Translations under genes and position numbers: made by a program
The notes under the pieces: generated by a model
Databases searched by the model: none
Seen by the model: the letters and a program-made list of their open reading frames with translations, nothing else
What the model was told of the DNA's origin: nothing
Shown here: one piece after another, positions 35,127 through 43,654 of the stretch
How positions within the stretch are numbered: position 1 is the stretch's first letter
How the letters are laid out: the number at the start of each line of letters is the position of its first letter
DNA from: Alicyclobacillus sp.
GTDB taxonomy: Bacteria > Bacillota > Bacilli > Alicyclobacillales > Alicyclobacillaceae
Direction: 5' to 3'
DNA length: 64,000 nucleotides
Assembly: GCA_023511295.1 (NCBI GenBank)
Contig: JAIMBT010000012.1
Span: 53,815-117,814, forward strand

Positions 35127-35967
35127 ATGGACAAGGTACAAGTGTTGGTTGACAAGCTGGAGCAGGGCGTATTGGCAGTATATAGCGGTGACAAGTGGCG
35201 AGAAGTACTGGAGGTCCAATCGCGCTTTCACAATTACAGTTTTAGCAACGTGATGTTGATTTTGATGCAGTGCCCGCACGCCTCACATGTCGCAGGGTTC
35301 AACACTTGGAAACAGCTTGGACGGCATGTTGTGAGGGGCGAAAAAGCAATTCAGATTCTTGCTCCTATGATTTGCAAGAAGGTAGAAATCAATGAAGATG
35401 GAGCGGAAGTGGAAAAGTCGAGCCTTTATGGATTTCGTGTGGTTAATGTATTTGATGTCAGCCAAACGGCTGGTAAGGAACTCCCAAGGCTGACAACCGA
35501 GCTCGACGGGAATAGTACGATGGCCACAAGAATTGATTGAAGCTCTCATAAATGTGATTCAGATTCCAGTCGAGTTTGACGACATCGCGGGCGGCGCAAA
35601 AGGGTACTATTCGCCCGGCGAACACCGGATCGCAATCAAAGCGGGAATGGCAGCCGACCAAACGGCCAAGACGTTGGTCCATGAGTTCACGCACAGCCTG
35701 TTACACAACGTGGATTCGGACAACAAGGGCAAGACACGAGGGCAAATCGAGGCGGAGGCGGAGGCGGAGGGCACAGCATTCGTGGTCGCCAGTTACTTCG
35801 GACTGGATACCAGTAACTATAGTTTCGGGTACGTTGCAGGATGGGCGTCCCAAGATGGTGGGACTGAACTTGTACGATCCATCGGTACCACGATCCAGCG
35901 CACCGCGCACCAAGTCATCGCAGCGTTAGAGGCATACCTACACCCGGATTCTAAGGCCAGCGCTTGA
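35127..35967 (+). pseudogene. ardC: ArdC-like antirestriction protein, frameshifted
   Basis: The first frame (35127-35540) has the ArdC N-terminal ssDNA-binding domain (LEQGVLAVYSGDKWREVLEV, then SFSNVMLILMQCPHASHVAG). The second frame (from about 35521 to 35967) has the metallopeptidase-like half with zinc motif TLVHEFTHSLLHN. They join near 35520, where TMATRID* in one frame gives way to RWPQELIEALINV in the other, so one base is missing or two are extra. GGAGG precedes ATG at 35127. Known ArdC proteins protect incoming conjugative DNA. It may be a true pseudogene, a sequencing error, or recoded. Confidence 0.8.
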
Positions 35968-35996
35968 GACACTGTACACCCTTTATCACCAGATGG

Positions 35997-36018
35997 ACCG
36001 CCCGACAACCAGGGCGGT
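35997..36018 (+). terminator. terminator after ardC
   Basis: Seven-bp ACCGCCC/GGGCGGT stem, 8-nt loop, then TTCTTACATTT. Confidence 0.65.
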
Positions 36019-36040
36019 TCTTACATTTACTGGAGGTGAT

Positions 36041-36148
36041 CTGGTTGCAGAAAAGAAATACAGGATAACCACCGTTCCGGTGTTGTTCCACACACCCGGC
36101 AACGCCGGGTGGGAGTACGTAGATAAGGGTGACACAAATTTGTTCTAA
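36041..36148 (+). CDS. doubtful small frame over the oriT-like region
   Basis: A CTG-started frame (35 residues, VAEKKYRITTVPVLFHTPGN...) follows GGAGGTGAT closely. It covers the oriT-like site, whose repeats alone may explain the sequence. Kept only because the ribosome site is strong. Confidence 0.25.
   Translation: MVAEKKYRITTVPVLFHTPGNAGWEYVDKGDTNLF
36060..36111 (-). other. oriT: putative origin of transfer (oriT), MOBP type
   Basis: On the minus strand the repeat AACACCG-GAA-CGGTGGTT (one bulge) is followed at once by ATCCTG then T (36066-36060), matching the nic consensus YATCCTG|Y of IncP/VirD2-type relaxases. A second perfect hairpin, CACCCGGC-AAC-GCCGGGTG (36093-36111), lies beside it. 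It sits about 180 nt upstream of the RHH-relaxase gene pair, as expected. With this orientation the transferred strand would carry ardC first. Consensus match only; no experiment. Confidence 0.6.
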
Positions 36149-36189
36149 CTCTTGCAAGGTCCGCGAAAACGTGGTCCTTAATTCTCGGT

Positions 36190-36214
36190 AGTCCGCGTTA
36201 TAGCGGGCTTTTTT
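36190..36214 (+). terminator. terminator before the transfer operon
   Basis: AGTCCGC/GCGGGCT stem with 6-nt loop, then T6. A second hairpin (AAGGTCCGCG-AAAA) lies just upstream. Confidence 0.75.
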
Positions 36215-36241
36215 GATGTCACACAAGGAGGTGATTGGAGG

Positions 36242-36643
36242 ATGGCAACACAAACTGACACCCGCGTACAAATTAGGGTGCGCATGGACTCGGATGCACT
36301 GGCCTTACTCGATGCCGAGTCAGAGCGCCGCAAGATTAGCCGTGATCAACTTATTCGAGAGGCTGTTGACACTCACCTGTCGGTAGATGTGCTGCATCGA
36401 TATACACCACTTTTGCGTGATGCATTTGATGGAATCCTACAAAGGCATGTTGACCGTCTGTCCAAGCTGTCAGCCAAAGGTGCGCGGTCAGCAGAGGCAA
36501 CGTTTTATTTAGTCACCGAAATGATGCAAATGTTGGACGGGATCAATGTCGAGGATGCGACTTACGAGGCCCGCAAAAAGGCTGCCGCATATGTTCGATC
36601 TCCACTTACAGATGAAATAGGTGAGTATGATGCCGACAATTAA
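36242..36643 (+). CDS. ribbon-helix-helix relaxosome accessory protein
   Basis: 133 residues. N-terminal RHH/CopG fold VQIRVRMDSDALALLDAESE then RRKISRDQLIREAVDTHL; C-terminal helical part. It stands immediately before the relaxase, as PcfF/MobC-type proteins do, and probably binds the oriT repeats and recruits the relaxase. AAGGAGGTGATTGGAGG ribosome site. Overlaps the relaxase start by about 16 nt. Confidence 0.78.
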   Translation: MATQTDTRVQIRVRMDSDALALLDAESERRKISRDQLIREAVDTHLSVDVLHRYTPLLRDAFDGILQRHVDRLSKLSAKGARSAEATFYLVTEMMQMLDGINVEDATYEARKKAAAYVRSPLTDEIGEYDADN

Positions 36644-37862
36644 CAAGCCCTTTGTCTTGCGTATTCGGCACGGACGATCTCGCGAAGCGAACGTCGCCCA
36701 TGCTAAATACATCGCAACGCGTGAGGGGGTGGATTTGGAAACAGAAATGAAGTCGTTTGACACTGACCAGGACCTTTCGATCCACGCGCAGTATATGGAC
36801 GAGCGTCCGCGCTCTGAGGGACTCTTCGGACCAGACCCGCATGCACCTCCAGATTTAGACGCGGTGAAATCCATCATGCGCCATCACGATGGTCATGTGT
36901 GGCAGGGAGTATTTTCCCTTGCCGAAGAGGACGCTGTGACACTCGGTTACGGCGATGGGCAACAATGGCGCGATCTCACAAGACGGTCACTGGCACGGTT
37001 AGCCGAGGAGGGCATGGGCCTACGCCCCGGTGAGTATCACTGGGTAGCCGCACACCACCGCGAGCCAGGACATCCACACGTACACTTTTTGATGTGGCAG
37101 GATGACGCCGCGCCAAGGCGTCGAGCGATGTTGAGCAAAGATGAATTACGCAAAGCTCGGCAAGCTGTGAGCAAAGAAGTCTATGGTCCTCTGAGAACTC
37201 AGATAACTATGGAAAAAACCATCATGAGGGATTTGATTGTTGCGGAAGCAAGGGACACTATCCGCCCATCTGAAAAGACGGCGGATCGGGTAGAGCAAAC
37301 GCTTGAAAAAGCGGAAAGAGAATTGGTAGCAACCGGACGGCTAGAAAAGGATGTGCTTGCTCCGACAAGCTGGCCTGCAATTGATGTGGCAGAACTAAAT
37401 GATAAGTTAACCGCGCTCTCGCAAAAAATGCCCGGTAAAGGCAGGGCGGCACTGGCATTCATGCCCGAGGAAGTTAAAAGAGAAGCAAGAGACATTGCCG
37501 ACTGGGTTTTATCTCGTCCCTCACTCGCTAAAGTGCGGCACCAATGGGAGCAATCAGTTGACGATCTTACATCCTTGTACTCTTCACAACCAAAGCGACT
37601 ACAAGAGGCGCGAGAGAAAGCCTATGCAGACCTGCGGGATCGTGTTGCACAGTCGGTAATACAACGGGCCGGGGATATGGATCGAACGGCCAAACTTGGT
37701 CAACTGCATGTCCGCCAAAACGTCAAATCCGTGTTTCAATCGGCCTTCCAAGCAATACAGGGGGAACACCTAAAAGCCCAGGCGCAGGCCGAAGTCGCAA
37801 AACGAAGAGCGGTTCAGCAAAGTGCCGCAGAACAAAGAAGGGACAACGAGAGGGGGTGGTGA
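36627..37862 (+). CDS. conjugative relaxase, MOBP/MobL type
   Basis: Nicks oriT and pilots the strand into the recipient. About 411 residues. The HUH metal site is HHREPGHPHVHFLMW (about residue 140). An N-terminal Tyr in HAKYIATREGVDLE is the likely nicking residue. The remainder is helical with coiled-coil character. Starts considered: GTG 36621, ATG 36627, ATG 36630, behind AGGTGAG. It overlaps the coupling-protein gene by 7 nt. The presence of the HUH motif plus a TATCCTG oriT supports MOBP. Confidence 0.85.
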   Translation: MMPTINKPFVLRIRHGRSREANVAHAKYIATREGVDLETEMKSFDTDQDLSIHAQYMDERPRSEGLFGPDPHAPPDLDAVKSIMRHHDGHVWQGVFSLAEEDAVTLGYGDGQQWRDLTRRSLARLAEEGMGLRPGEYHWVAAHHREPGHPHVHFLMWQDDAAPRRRAMLSKDELRKARQAVSKEVYGPLRTQITMEKTIMRDLIVAEARDTIRPSEKTADRVEQTLEKAERELVATGRLEKDVLAPTSWPAIDVAELNDKLTALSQKMPGKGRAALAFMPEEVKREARDIADWVLSRPSLAKVRHQWEQSVDDLTSLYSSQPKRLQEAREKAYADLRDRVAQSVIQRAGDMDRTAKLGQLHVRQNVKSVFQSAFQAIQGEHLKAQAQAEVAKRRAVQQSAAEQRRDNERGW

Positions 37863-39718
37863 CGACGAAACAAAATATGTTCCGATGGGCGATAAGGGCA
37901 GTCCTGTGGGCTGTCCTCTTAGTCGTAGATTTTCGCATTTTGCCAGCACTTGGGCATCTGCACGGGTACATCAGGATTGCGGACCCTAACCTTTTTGCTA
38001 ACTACTGGCTGCTGGCCCTATCGGGCCATTGGTCTTGGCATCCGCAATGGCACAGTCAATCATGGTGGATCATGCAGGGGGTCATGATTCTTTTGGCCAC
38101 CGCTGTCTACTGGGGTACCCGAGGTGGTTTGGCCGCAAGACTTAGTAAATTGAGCACCGCTGCCGCAGCGACGCATGGGTCGGCACGGTGGAGAACGAGG
38201 AGAGAATGGGGACGAACCCTTGATAAGCAATTGATGGATACGCCGACGGCGGCGGGGATCGTGGTCGGATCGGGGGCGGGAACCACGTGGACAACCAAGC
38301 CTGCATGGGGTAATCCGCACGTCTTAGTAATTGGCGCTACGCGGTCGGGTAAATCGCGGCGAGTAATTTTGCCGTCCATTTGGGCTATCGGTCATGCCGG
38401 AGAATCCATGGTTCTCACCGATCCCAAAGGAGAGTTACACACAATGACGGCAGCGTGGTTACGACAGCAGGGATATGAGGTTATCCAGATCAACCTTCTC
38501 CATCCCACCGCGGCTAATCGTTGGAACCCATTTACAGCCATAGAACAGGCGCGGGAGCAAGGGGACACAGAAGAAGCTGTTCGTCTGGCATGGGAGCTAG
38601 CAGATGTTATCGTGAGCGACAACGGTCAAACCGATCCCATTTGGCCTCAAGCGGAGCAGTCGTTAATCTCAGCACTTTCGTTAGGGGTTGTGTGGGAAGC
38701 ATCACAGGCGGCTAAACATCCTGCAACCGCATATCGCATTTTAACCGAACTTGGACAAGATGGCGGAGAGCAACTGGACGCATGGTTTCGTTCGCTACCA
38801 TCCGATCACCCAGCGCGGCTCGCTTATGGAACGGCCGCACTCTCAGAAAGCCGTACCCGATCATCTATATATACCGGTACAGCGGCCCATATGCGCTTGT
38901 ATGCGGATACTGGAATCGCAGCGATGACATCCATCAGCGACCATGATCCGGCGAGTGTCGGAGTCAAACCGACAGCAGTCTTTCTTCTGTTGCCAGATGA
39001 AGCCGCGTCTCGAAGAACCATTGCAAGCCTATACATCACGCAGCTTTATTCAGCACTCACCACGGTTGCAAGGGACTGCGGTGGAACTTTACCTACACCA
39101 GTTTGGTTCGTTGCAGACGAATTTGCGAACATGGGGAAAATTCCCGACATGTCAGGGAAAATGACTGTCAGCGCTGGGCGCGGCATCCGATGGTTATTAG
39201 CGATTCAAAGTCTGTCTCAAATTGAGCAAGTCTATGGTAGACAAGCGGCGGAGACCATAACAGGCAACTGTGATACATGGCTTTACCTTCGCACTGCCGA
39301 CCCGCAGACGGCAAAAGTCATTAGCGCCAAAGCTGGACAGTACACAGTGCGCACATATTCGCAGTCCCAACAATCTCGCCAACCTAGCGTTTTAGGGCTG
39401 TCCGAATCCGTAACCGGACGGCCCTTAATCATGCCCGACGAGGTATTGAGATGGCCGCAGGGCCAGTCATTATTGCTTCAAAGCGGAGAGTACGCGGCCC
39501 AGTTACCACTCGCTGATTTATCCGAGTGGCCGCTGGCGTCCAAAGCGTTTGACGCACGACAGGCGTTCAGCGGGCAGAGGGGAGTGAGTACTGCGCACGT
39601 GGAGACGTGGGTGCCGGATACTACGCAACCCGCAGTATCCTCTACTGACAAAATCAAAAAGACCAACGCCTCGCGATTGTTTGGCAAGGGCAACAAGTCG
39701 AAATCACAGGAGGATTGA
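37856..39718 (+). CDS. type IV coupling protein (VirD4/TraG-like)
   Basis: Membrane ATPase linking the relaxosome to the mating pore. 620 residues. Two N-terminal spans (WAIRAVLWAVLLVVDFRIL; IMQGVMILLATAVYWG), Walker A VIGATRSGKSRRV, Walker B SMVLTDPKGELHTM, and the family stretch TPVWFVADEFANMGKIPDMS. GTG at 37856 overlaps the relaxase stop, implying coupling. Intact. Confidence 0.92.
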   Translation: MVTTKQNMFRWAIRAVLWAVLLVVDFRILPALGHLHGYIRIADPNLFANYWLLALSGHWSWHPQWHSQSWWIMQGVMILLATAVYWGTRGGLAARLSKLSTAAAATHGSARWRTRREWGRTLDKQLMDTPTAAGIVVGSGAGTTWTTKPAWGNPHVLVIGATRSGKSRRVILPSIWAIGHAGESMVLTDPKGELHTMTAAWLRQQGYEVIQINLLHPTAANRWNPFTAIEQAREQGDTEEAVRLAWELADVIVSDNGQTDPIWPQAEQSLISALSLGVVWEASQAAKHPATAYRILTELGQDGGEQLDAWFRSLPSDHPARLAYGTAALSESRTRSSIYTGTAAHMRLYADTGIAAMTSISDHDPASVGVKPTAVFLLLPDEAASRRTIASLYITQLYSALTTVARDCGGTLPTPVWFVADEFANMGKIPDMSGKMTVSAGRGIRWLLAIQSLSQIEQVYGRQAAETITGNCDTWLYLRTADPQTAKVISAKAGQYTVRTYSQSQQSRQPSVLGLSESVTGRPLIMPDEVLRWPQGQSLLLQSGEYAAQLPLADLSEWPLASKAFDARQAFSGQRGVSTAHVETWVPDTTQPAVSSTDKIKKTNASRLFGKGNKSKSQED

Positions 39719-39722
39719 TAGC

Positions 39723-40043
39723 ATGACCAGGATAATGCGCTCCATTATTGGTGCTTTGGCCGTGATGACTTGGCCTTTCACAGCATTTGCAAGCAGTCAG
39801 CCGCAGTTTATATCAGGCATTTACAACATGCTTAACTCCATCGACACCTGGCTTCTGTTTCTCACCCCAGTTAGTGGTGGCGTAATGATTGCCTATCACC
39901 AGTTGTCCAAAATGTTTGCTGGTGGCGACTTCTCGCAAACAGAGCAACATAATCGGGCGACCAAAAAGGTATTGGTCGCCGTTGTCATTGTCGAACTCGC
40001 CATGGCTGGCGTCAAGTGGCTCATCTCCACCCTCGGCGGGTGA
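39723..40043 (+). CDS. VirB2/TrbC-like pilin-type membrane protein
   Basis: 106 residues. Signal peptide (MRSIIGALAVMTWPFTAFAS) with Ala-Ser cleavage, then two spans (TWLLFLTPVSGGVMIAYHQL; KVLVAVVIVELAMAGVKWL). This matches VirB2/TrbC-type small subunits by layout. AGGAGGATTGATAGC ribosome site. Followed by the VirB6-like gene. Confidence 0.7.
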   Translation: MTRIMRSIIGALAVMTWPFTAFASSQPQFISGIYNMLNSIDTWLLFLTPVSGGVMIAYHQLSKMFAGGDFSQTEQHNRATKKVLVAVVIVELAMAGVKWLISTLGG

Positions 40044-40083
40044 TTCTGATGCAAGGAGGTGAACAATGTGGAGGTGATCGTGT

Positions 40084-40962
40084 ATGGGCAATGTTGCTGG
40101 CAATCTGATGTGGCGGGGTCTTGGGTACTTGCTCCAGCATATGGCGCAGTCCCTATTTGGGACTCCGCTGCATGACATGATCAAGTTGATCACCACGGTC
40201 GGGGGGCTGAAAGATTACTTTTCCGCCCCTTGGCTCGTCTACCTGATCCACTTGTCTCAAGCATTTGCAGGGACATTGTTGGGATTAACACTGGCTTGGC
40301 AGGCGTACCACCTTTATATCATGAGAACTACTGGCGACGGGGGTAATCCTACCGACCTGCTGGTCAAGGTAATGTATGGGGCGGTGGGAATCGTGGTGTA
40401 TCCCTGGGCGGCACGGTACATGATCCCGGTCGCCAATGGGCTGGCCGATGTGGTGGCCAGTGCACCGTTTGGGTCATCCCTACCAAACATGTCCACCAAT
40501 CTGCAAGGCACACTATCGACGGCGATGCAAGCACAGGCTGACATGTTTCTCGTACCCCTGCTGCTGTTGATAGGCTTGGTCTTGCTGATTGTGATATTCA
40601 TTCAGAGCATGATTCGTACGGTGGAACTGATCGTCATTGGTGTGATCGGACCTGTATTTTCCGTTGGTTGGTTGGGCAATGGGGGTATAGCAATGTCATT
40701 TTGGAGGGAGCTCATTACACTTGGTATGTCCCAGGTAGTGCAGGTAATGATGCTTTGGATTACGTCGGCGTTGGTCGCGAGTCCGGCCCAGTCTATCGGA
40801 CACGCGATTATCACACCCTTTATGTTGATTGCCTCACTTTGGGTGACGTATAAGACGCCATCGCTCCTGCGCCAGTGGACTTACCACACAGGCGTCGGGC
40901 AGGCAGCGGGTGCTGGTGCAAGCACAGCGATCCACGTTGCACTGATGAGAGCAAAATGGTGA
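40084..40962 (+). CDS. VirB6/TrbL-like polytopic channel protein
   Basis: 292 residues with six to seven hydrophobic spans (for example LIHLSQAFAGTLLGLTLAWQ, PLLLLIGLVLLIVIFIQSMI, ELIVIGVIGPVFSVGWL). The central VIGVIGPVFSVGWLG motif is typical of TrbL/PrgH-like inner-membrane channel proteins of Gram-positive T4SS. GGAGGTGATCGTGT ribosome site. C-terminus Gly/Ala-rich. Confidence 0.75.
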   Translation: MGNVAGNLMWRGLGYLLQHMAQSLFGTPLHDMIKLITTVGGLKDYFSAPWLVYLIHLSQAFAGTLLGLTLAWQAYHLYIMRTTGDGGNPTDLLVKVMYGAVGIVVYPWAARYMIPVANGLADVVASAPFGSSLPNMSTNLQGTLSTAMQAQADMFLVPLLLLIGLVLLIVIFIQSMIRTVELIVIGVIGPVFSVGWLGNGGIAMSFWRELITLGMSQVVQVMMLWITSALVASPAQSIGHAIITPFMLIASLWVTYKTPSLLRQWTYHTGVGQAAGAGASTAIHVALMRAKW

Positions 40963-40977
40963 TTGGAGGTGATGCTT

Positions 40978-41268
40978 ATGCGGGAGTATTTGGTTCCCGC
41001 CAACGTGGTTACACACTTTGAATTTTTTGTAGGTTTTGGATGGACGGAGATGGGGATTACGTTGTTGGGCATCGCAGCAGGCGGTGTCCTTTTTGCTGCC
41101 CTTGGAGTAGTTCACGCGCCGGTTGTGGTGCGGCTAGTGGTGTGGGCGACGTGCGGGGCGGTCGCGTTTCTATGCACTCGTAAGGTCGATGGCACGTTTT
41201 CGCTACTCGACTATTTGCGGCTCTGGCGACGATGGGCAAGCAGACCGAGGGAGTATTGGTTGTGGTAG
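40978..41268 (+). CDS. PrgI/VirB3-like membrane protein
   Basis: 96 residues. Two adjoining spans (MGITLLGIAAGGVLFAALGV; APVVVRLVVWATCGAVAFLC) followed by LLDYLRLWRRWASRPREYWL, a tail typical of PrgI proteins, which sit before VirB4 and contact it. GGAGGTGATGCTT ribosome site. Next gene 7 nt downstream. Confidence 0.72.
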   Translation: MREYLVPANVVTHFEFFVGFGWTEMGITLLGIAAGGVLFAALGVVHAPVVVRLVVWATCGAVAFLCTRKVDGTFSLLDYLRLWRRWASRPREYWLW

Positions 41269-41275
41269 GAGGTGC

Positions 41276-41884
41276 ATGCGGGTGTTTGGTACACGTAACG
41301 GACGGGACCCGCAAGAGACGGCGAGGCAGCACAGGTACAAGACGGCGCTAGAGTGGATGCCTGTAAAGGACGTGTACGAGGGGCTTATTCACCGCAAGGA
41401 CGGACAGTACGTTGCCGTGCTGGAGATTTCGCCGATCAATCTGTCCTTGCTGTCCGAGCGCGAACAAGAGCAAAAGGTGGCAGCACTACATGAGGCAATT
41501 AACGGACTGAGGGGTGGATTCCAATTGCTCATTTTACCCCATCCAATCGACTTGTATGGGTATTTCAGGAGTTTAGAAAACCAGATACGCGAAGCAAATG
41601 GAATCCGTCGCAGTTTGCTGGTGGATCAGCTAGCATATGTCCGGTTAATTGTTTCTGGTGGACAAGCGATTGAGTGGCGGTACTACATGCTCGTCGCGTC
41701 TCGTGATAAGAAAGACGCAGTGGAACAGGCTCGCGAACTGGCCCACAGTCTTTCAGGCGCTGGGCTTGAGGCTACGCTGTTGGAAGACGATGCACTAATC
41801 GGGATGTTGCACACATGGGCGAATCCGAGCAGTGCGGCGTTTGAGCGCCCAGTTACCACAAGCCTAACGACGCTATCAGTCTGA
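41276..41884 (+). CDS. VirB4-like protein, N-terminal half as separate gene
   Basis: 202 residues resembling the N-terminal domain of VirB4/TrsE ATPases: EWMPVKDVYEGLIHRKDGQY then VAVLEISPINLSLLSEREQE. It ends in a proper stop, and the next gene has its own AGGAGGTGATGAAACC site, so the split is a gene organisation rather than an obvious frameshift. The two products probably assemble as one VirB4 unit. Confidence 0.72.
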   Translation: MRVFGTRNGRDPQETARQHRYKTALEWMPVKDVYEGLIHRKDGQYVAVLEISPINLSLLSEREQEQKVAALHEAINGLRGGFQLLILPHPIDLYGYFRSLENQIREANGIRRSLLVDQLAYVRLIVSGGQAIEWRYYMLVASRDKKDAVEQARELAHSLSGAGLEATLLEDDALIGMLHTWANPSSAAFERPVTTSLTTLSV

Positions 41885-41899
41885 GGAGGTGATGAAACC

Positions 41900-43654
41900 A
41901 TGGGCAATCCAATCATCGAGGCAGTCACGCCGGCAGGAGTTGGTTTTCAGCCCAACCACCTGTACTTTGGTGACCAATACGGCAAGGTTCTACTTGTTAC
42001 AAATTACCCGCCTCGGGTAGGCATTGGGTGGCTGTCACGAGTTGGCCAAATACCTGGAGTGGTCCTGAGTGTTCACACGACGCCGACCGACCCGACTGCA
42101 CTTATCAAACAGATCAACATTTCCATCGGGGAGTTGGGCGCGCGCTTGGAGCAAGGCAGCAACGCACTAGTCCGCCAGCGCACAGAGCAGGCATTGCAAG
42201 ACGCGCAAACCTTGCTCCGTACAATCGACCAGGAGCAGCAACAGGTCTACTATGTAACGGTTACGATCTTGGTTCTGGCGGCCACTCAGGAGGAGTTGTC
42301 GCGCCGAGTCAACCGAGTTCAGTCTTCCGCTGCCGCACAGGGTATGCGTGCAAGAGTTCTAACTTTTGCGCAAGAACAAGGTCTACGGGCGACGTCTCCC
42401 TGGGCTGAGTTGCCTGTGGATGTGCCTGGACAACGCAATATGCCAGCCGAAACCATTGCGGCGATGTTGCCATTTACCAAGCACGGCCTTAATACGGGTA
42501 CGGGTGTCATCATAGGGCGCGACGCAGATAGCGGCCTTGTGTTGCTGGATCATTGGGGATCGGAGGGAGCCAACACAACTAACGCCAACATGGCTGTACT
42601 CGGAATCCCCGGCGGAGGCAAGTCCTACAGTGTTAAGGTCGAGATGTTACGTCACTATGCACAGGGCGTGCAATTCATTGTCGTCGATCCAGAACGAGAA
42701 TATGGAGGGATTTGCGAATCACTCGGTGGCGACTGGATCGATACAACAGGCGATGGTGGCCGAATCAACCCTTTGCAAGTTCTTCCTTTGTTGGATGAGT
42801 CAGCAACTAGCGGGTCTACGACGCGAGGGCCATTAGCTTCACACTTGCAATTCTTCCGGGGGTTCATTGCTGCCTATCTCCAAGACCTAACCCAAACGGA
42901 AATGGCAGCTCTGGAAGAAGCGGTGACGGAGGTATACAAGACACACGGGATTGACTGGCATACCGATCCGTCTACGGTTGAAAAGTGGCCGACGATGGCA
43001 GACCTGTACGAGTATCTGCAAACCCACTATGAGGACTCTCGCTTGCCATTATTGCTGCGGTCGGCGGCAGTGGGCGCGGATGCGGCCATCTGGCAAGGCC
43101 AAACTACAGTCACAACGAACTCAGATTTGACAGTGCTCGACATCTACGGATTGCGCGACGCTGCTGATAATGTGAAACGGGCGCAGTACTACCTGACCAC
43201 GTATTATGCGTGGTATCTCGTCCGCCGCGCCCGTTCGAGTAGTAGGCATATCGTGATGGTGATTGATGAGGCGTACCTGTTGATCGATGAGCGCAATCCA
43301 GCGACTTTGCAATTTGTTTTTGAAGTTGCGAAGAGGATCAGGAAATACGGTCCGCCCCCGATTGGGGCGGGCCTATGGTTGATTACCCAAAACGTATCCG
43401 ATTTTCTGAGCGGGTCGGCTAAATCCTACGGAGAAGCGATTTTTGGCACGTGCGATTACAAGCTGTTAATGAGACTAGGGGAGAGAGATTTGGAGCGATT
43501 GATTCCGCTTCTTAAGCTGTCCGAAGCCGAACAAACACTGCTTACCAACGCTAAACGTGGAGAGGGCTTACTGTTGGCTGGACGCGACCGCGTGCGGCTG
43601 AAGACCGAGGCCACGGAGTTAGAGCACCGGATTATAACGGGTGGTGATGGCTAA
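41900..43654 (+). CDS. VirB4-like conjugation ATPase (motor domain)
   Basis: Energises pore assembly and substrate transfer. 584 residues. Walker A VLGIPGGGKSYSVK (about residue 235), FIVVDPEREYGGICESLGG, Walker B HIVMVIDEAYLLIDERNPA, and the sensor stretch LWLITQNVSDFLSGS. The N-terminal 200 residues complete the domain begun by the preceding gene. Its stop overlaps the next start (TAATG). Confidence 0.88.
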   Translation: MGNPIIEAVTPAGVGFQPNHLYFGDQYGKVLLVTNYPPRVGIGWLSRVGQIPGVVLSVHTTPTDPTALIKQINISIGELGARLEQGSNALVRQRTEQALQDAQTLLRTIDQEQQQVYYVTVTILVLAATQEELSRRVNRVQSSAAAQGMRARVLTFAQEQGLRATSPWAELPVDVPGQRNMPAETIAAMLPFTKHGLNTGTGVIIGRDADSGLVLLDHWGSEGANTTNANMAVLGIPGGGKSYSVKVEMLRHYAQGVQFIVVDPEREYGGICESLGGDWIDTTGDGGRINPLQVLPLLDESATSGSTTRGPLASHLQFFRGFIAAYLQDLTQTEMAALEEAVTEVYKTHGIDWHTDPSTVEKWPTMADLYEYLQTHYEDSRLPLLLRSAAVGADAAIWQGQTTVTTNSDLTVLDIYGLRDAADNVKRAQYYLTTYYAWYLVRRARSSSRHIVMVIDEAYLLIDERNPATLQFVFEVAKRIRKYGPPPIGAGLWLITQNVSDFLSGSAKSYGEAIFGTCDYKLLMRLGERDLERLIPLLKLSEAEQTLLTNAKRGEGLLLAGRDRVRLKTEATELEHRIITGGDG

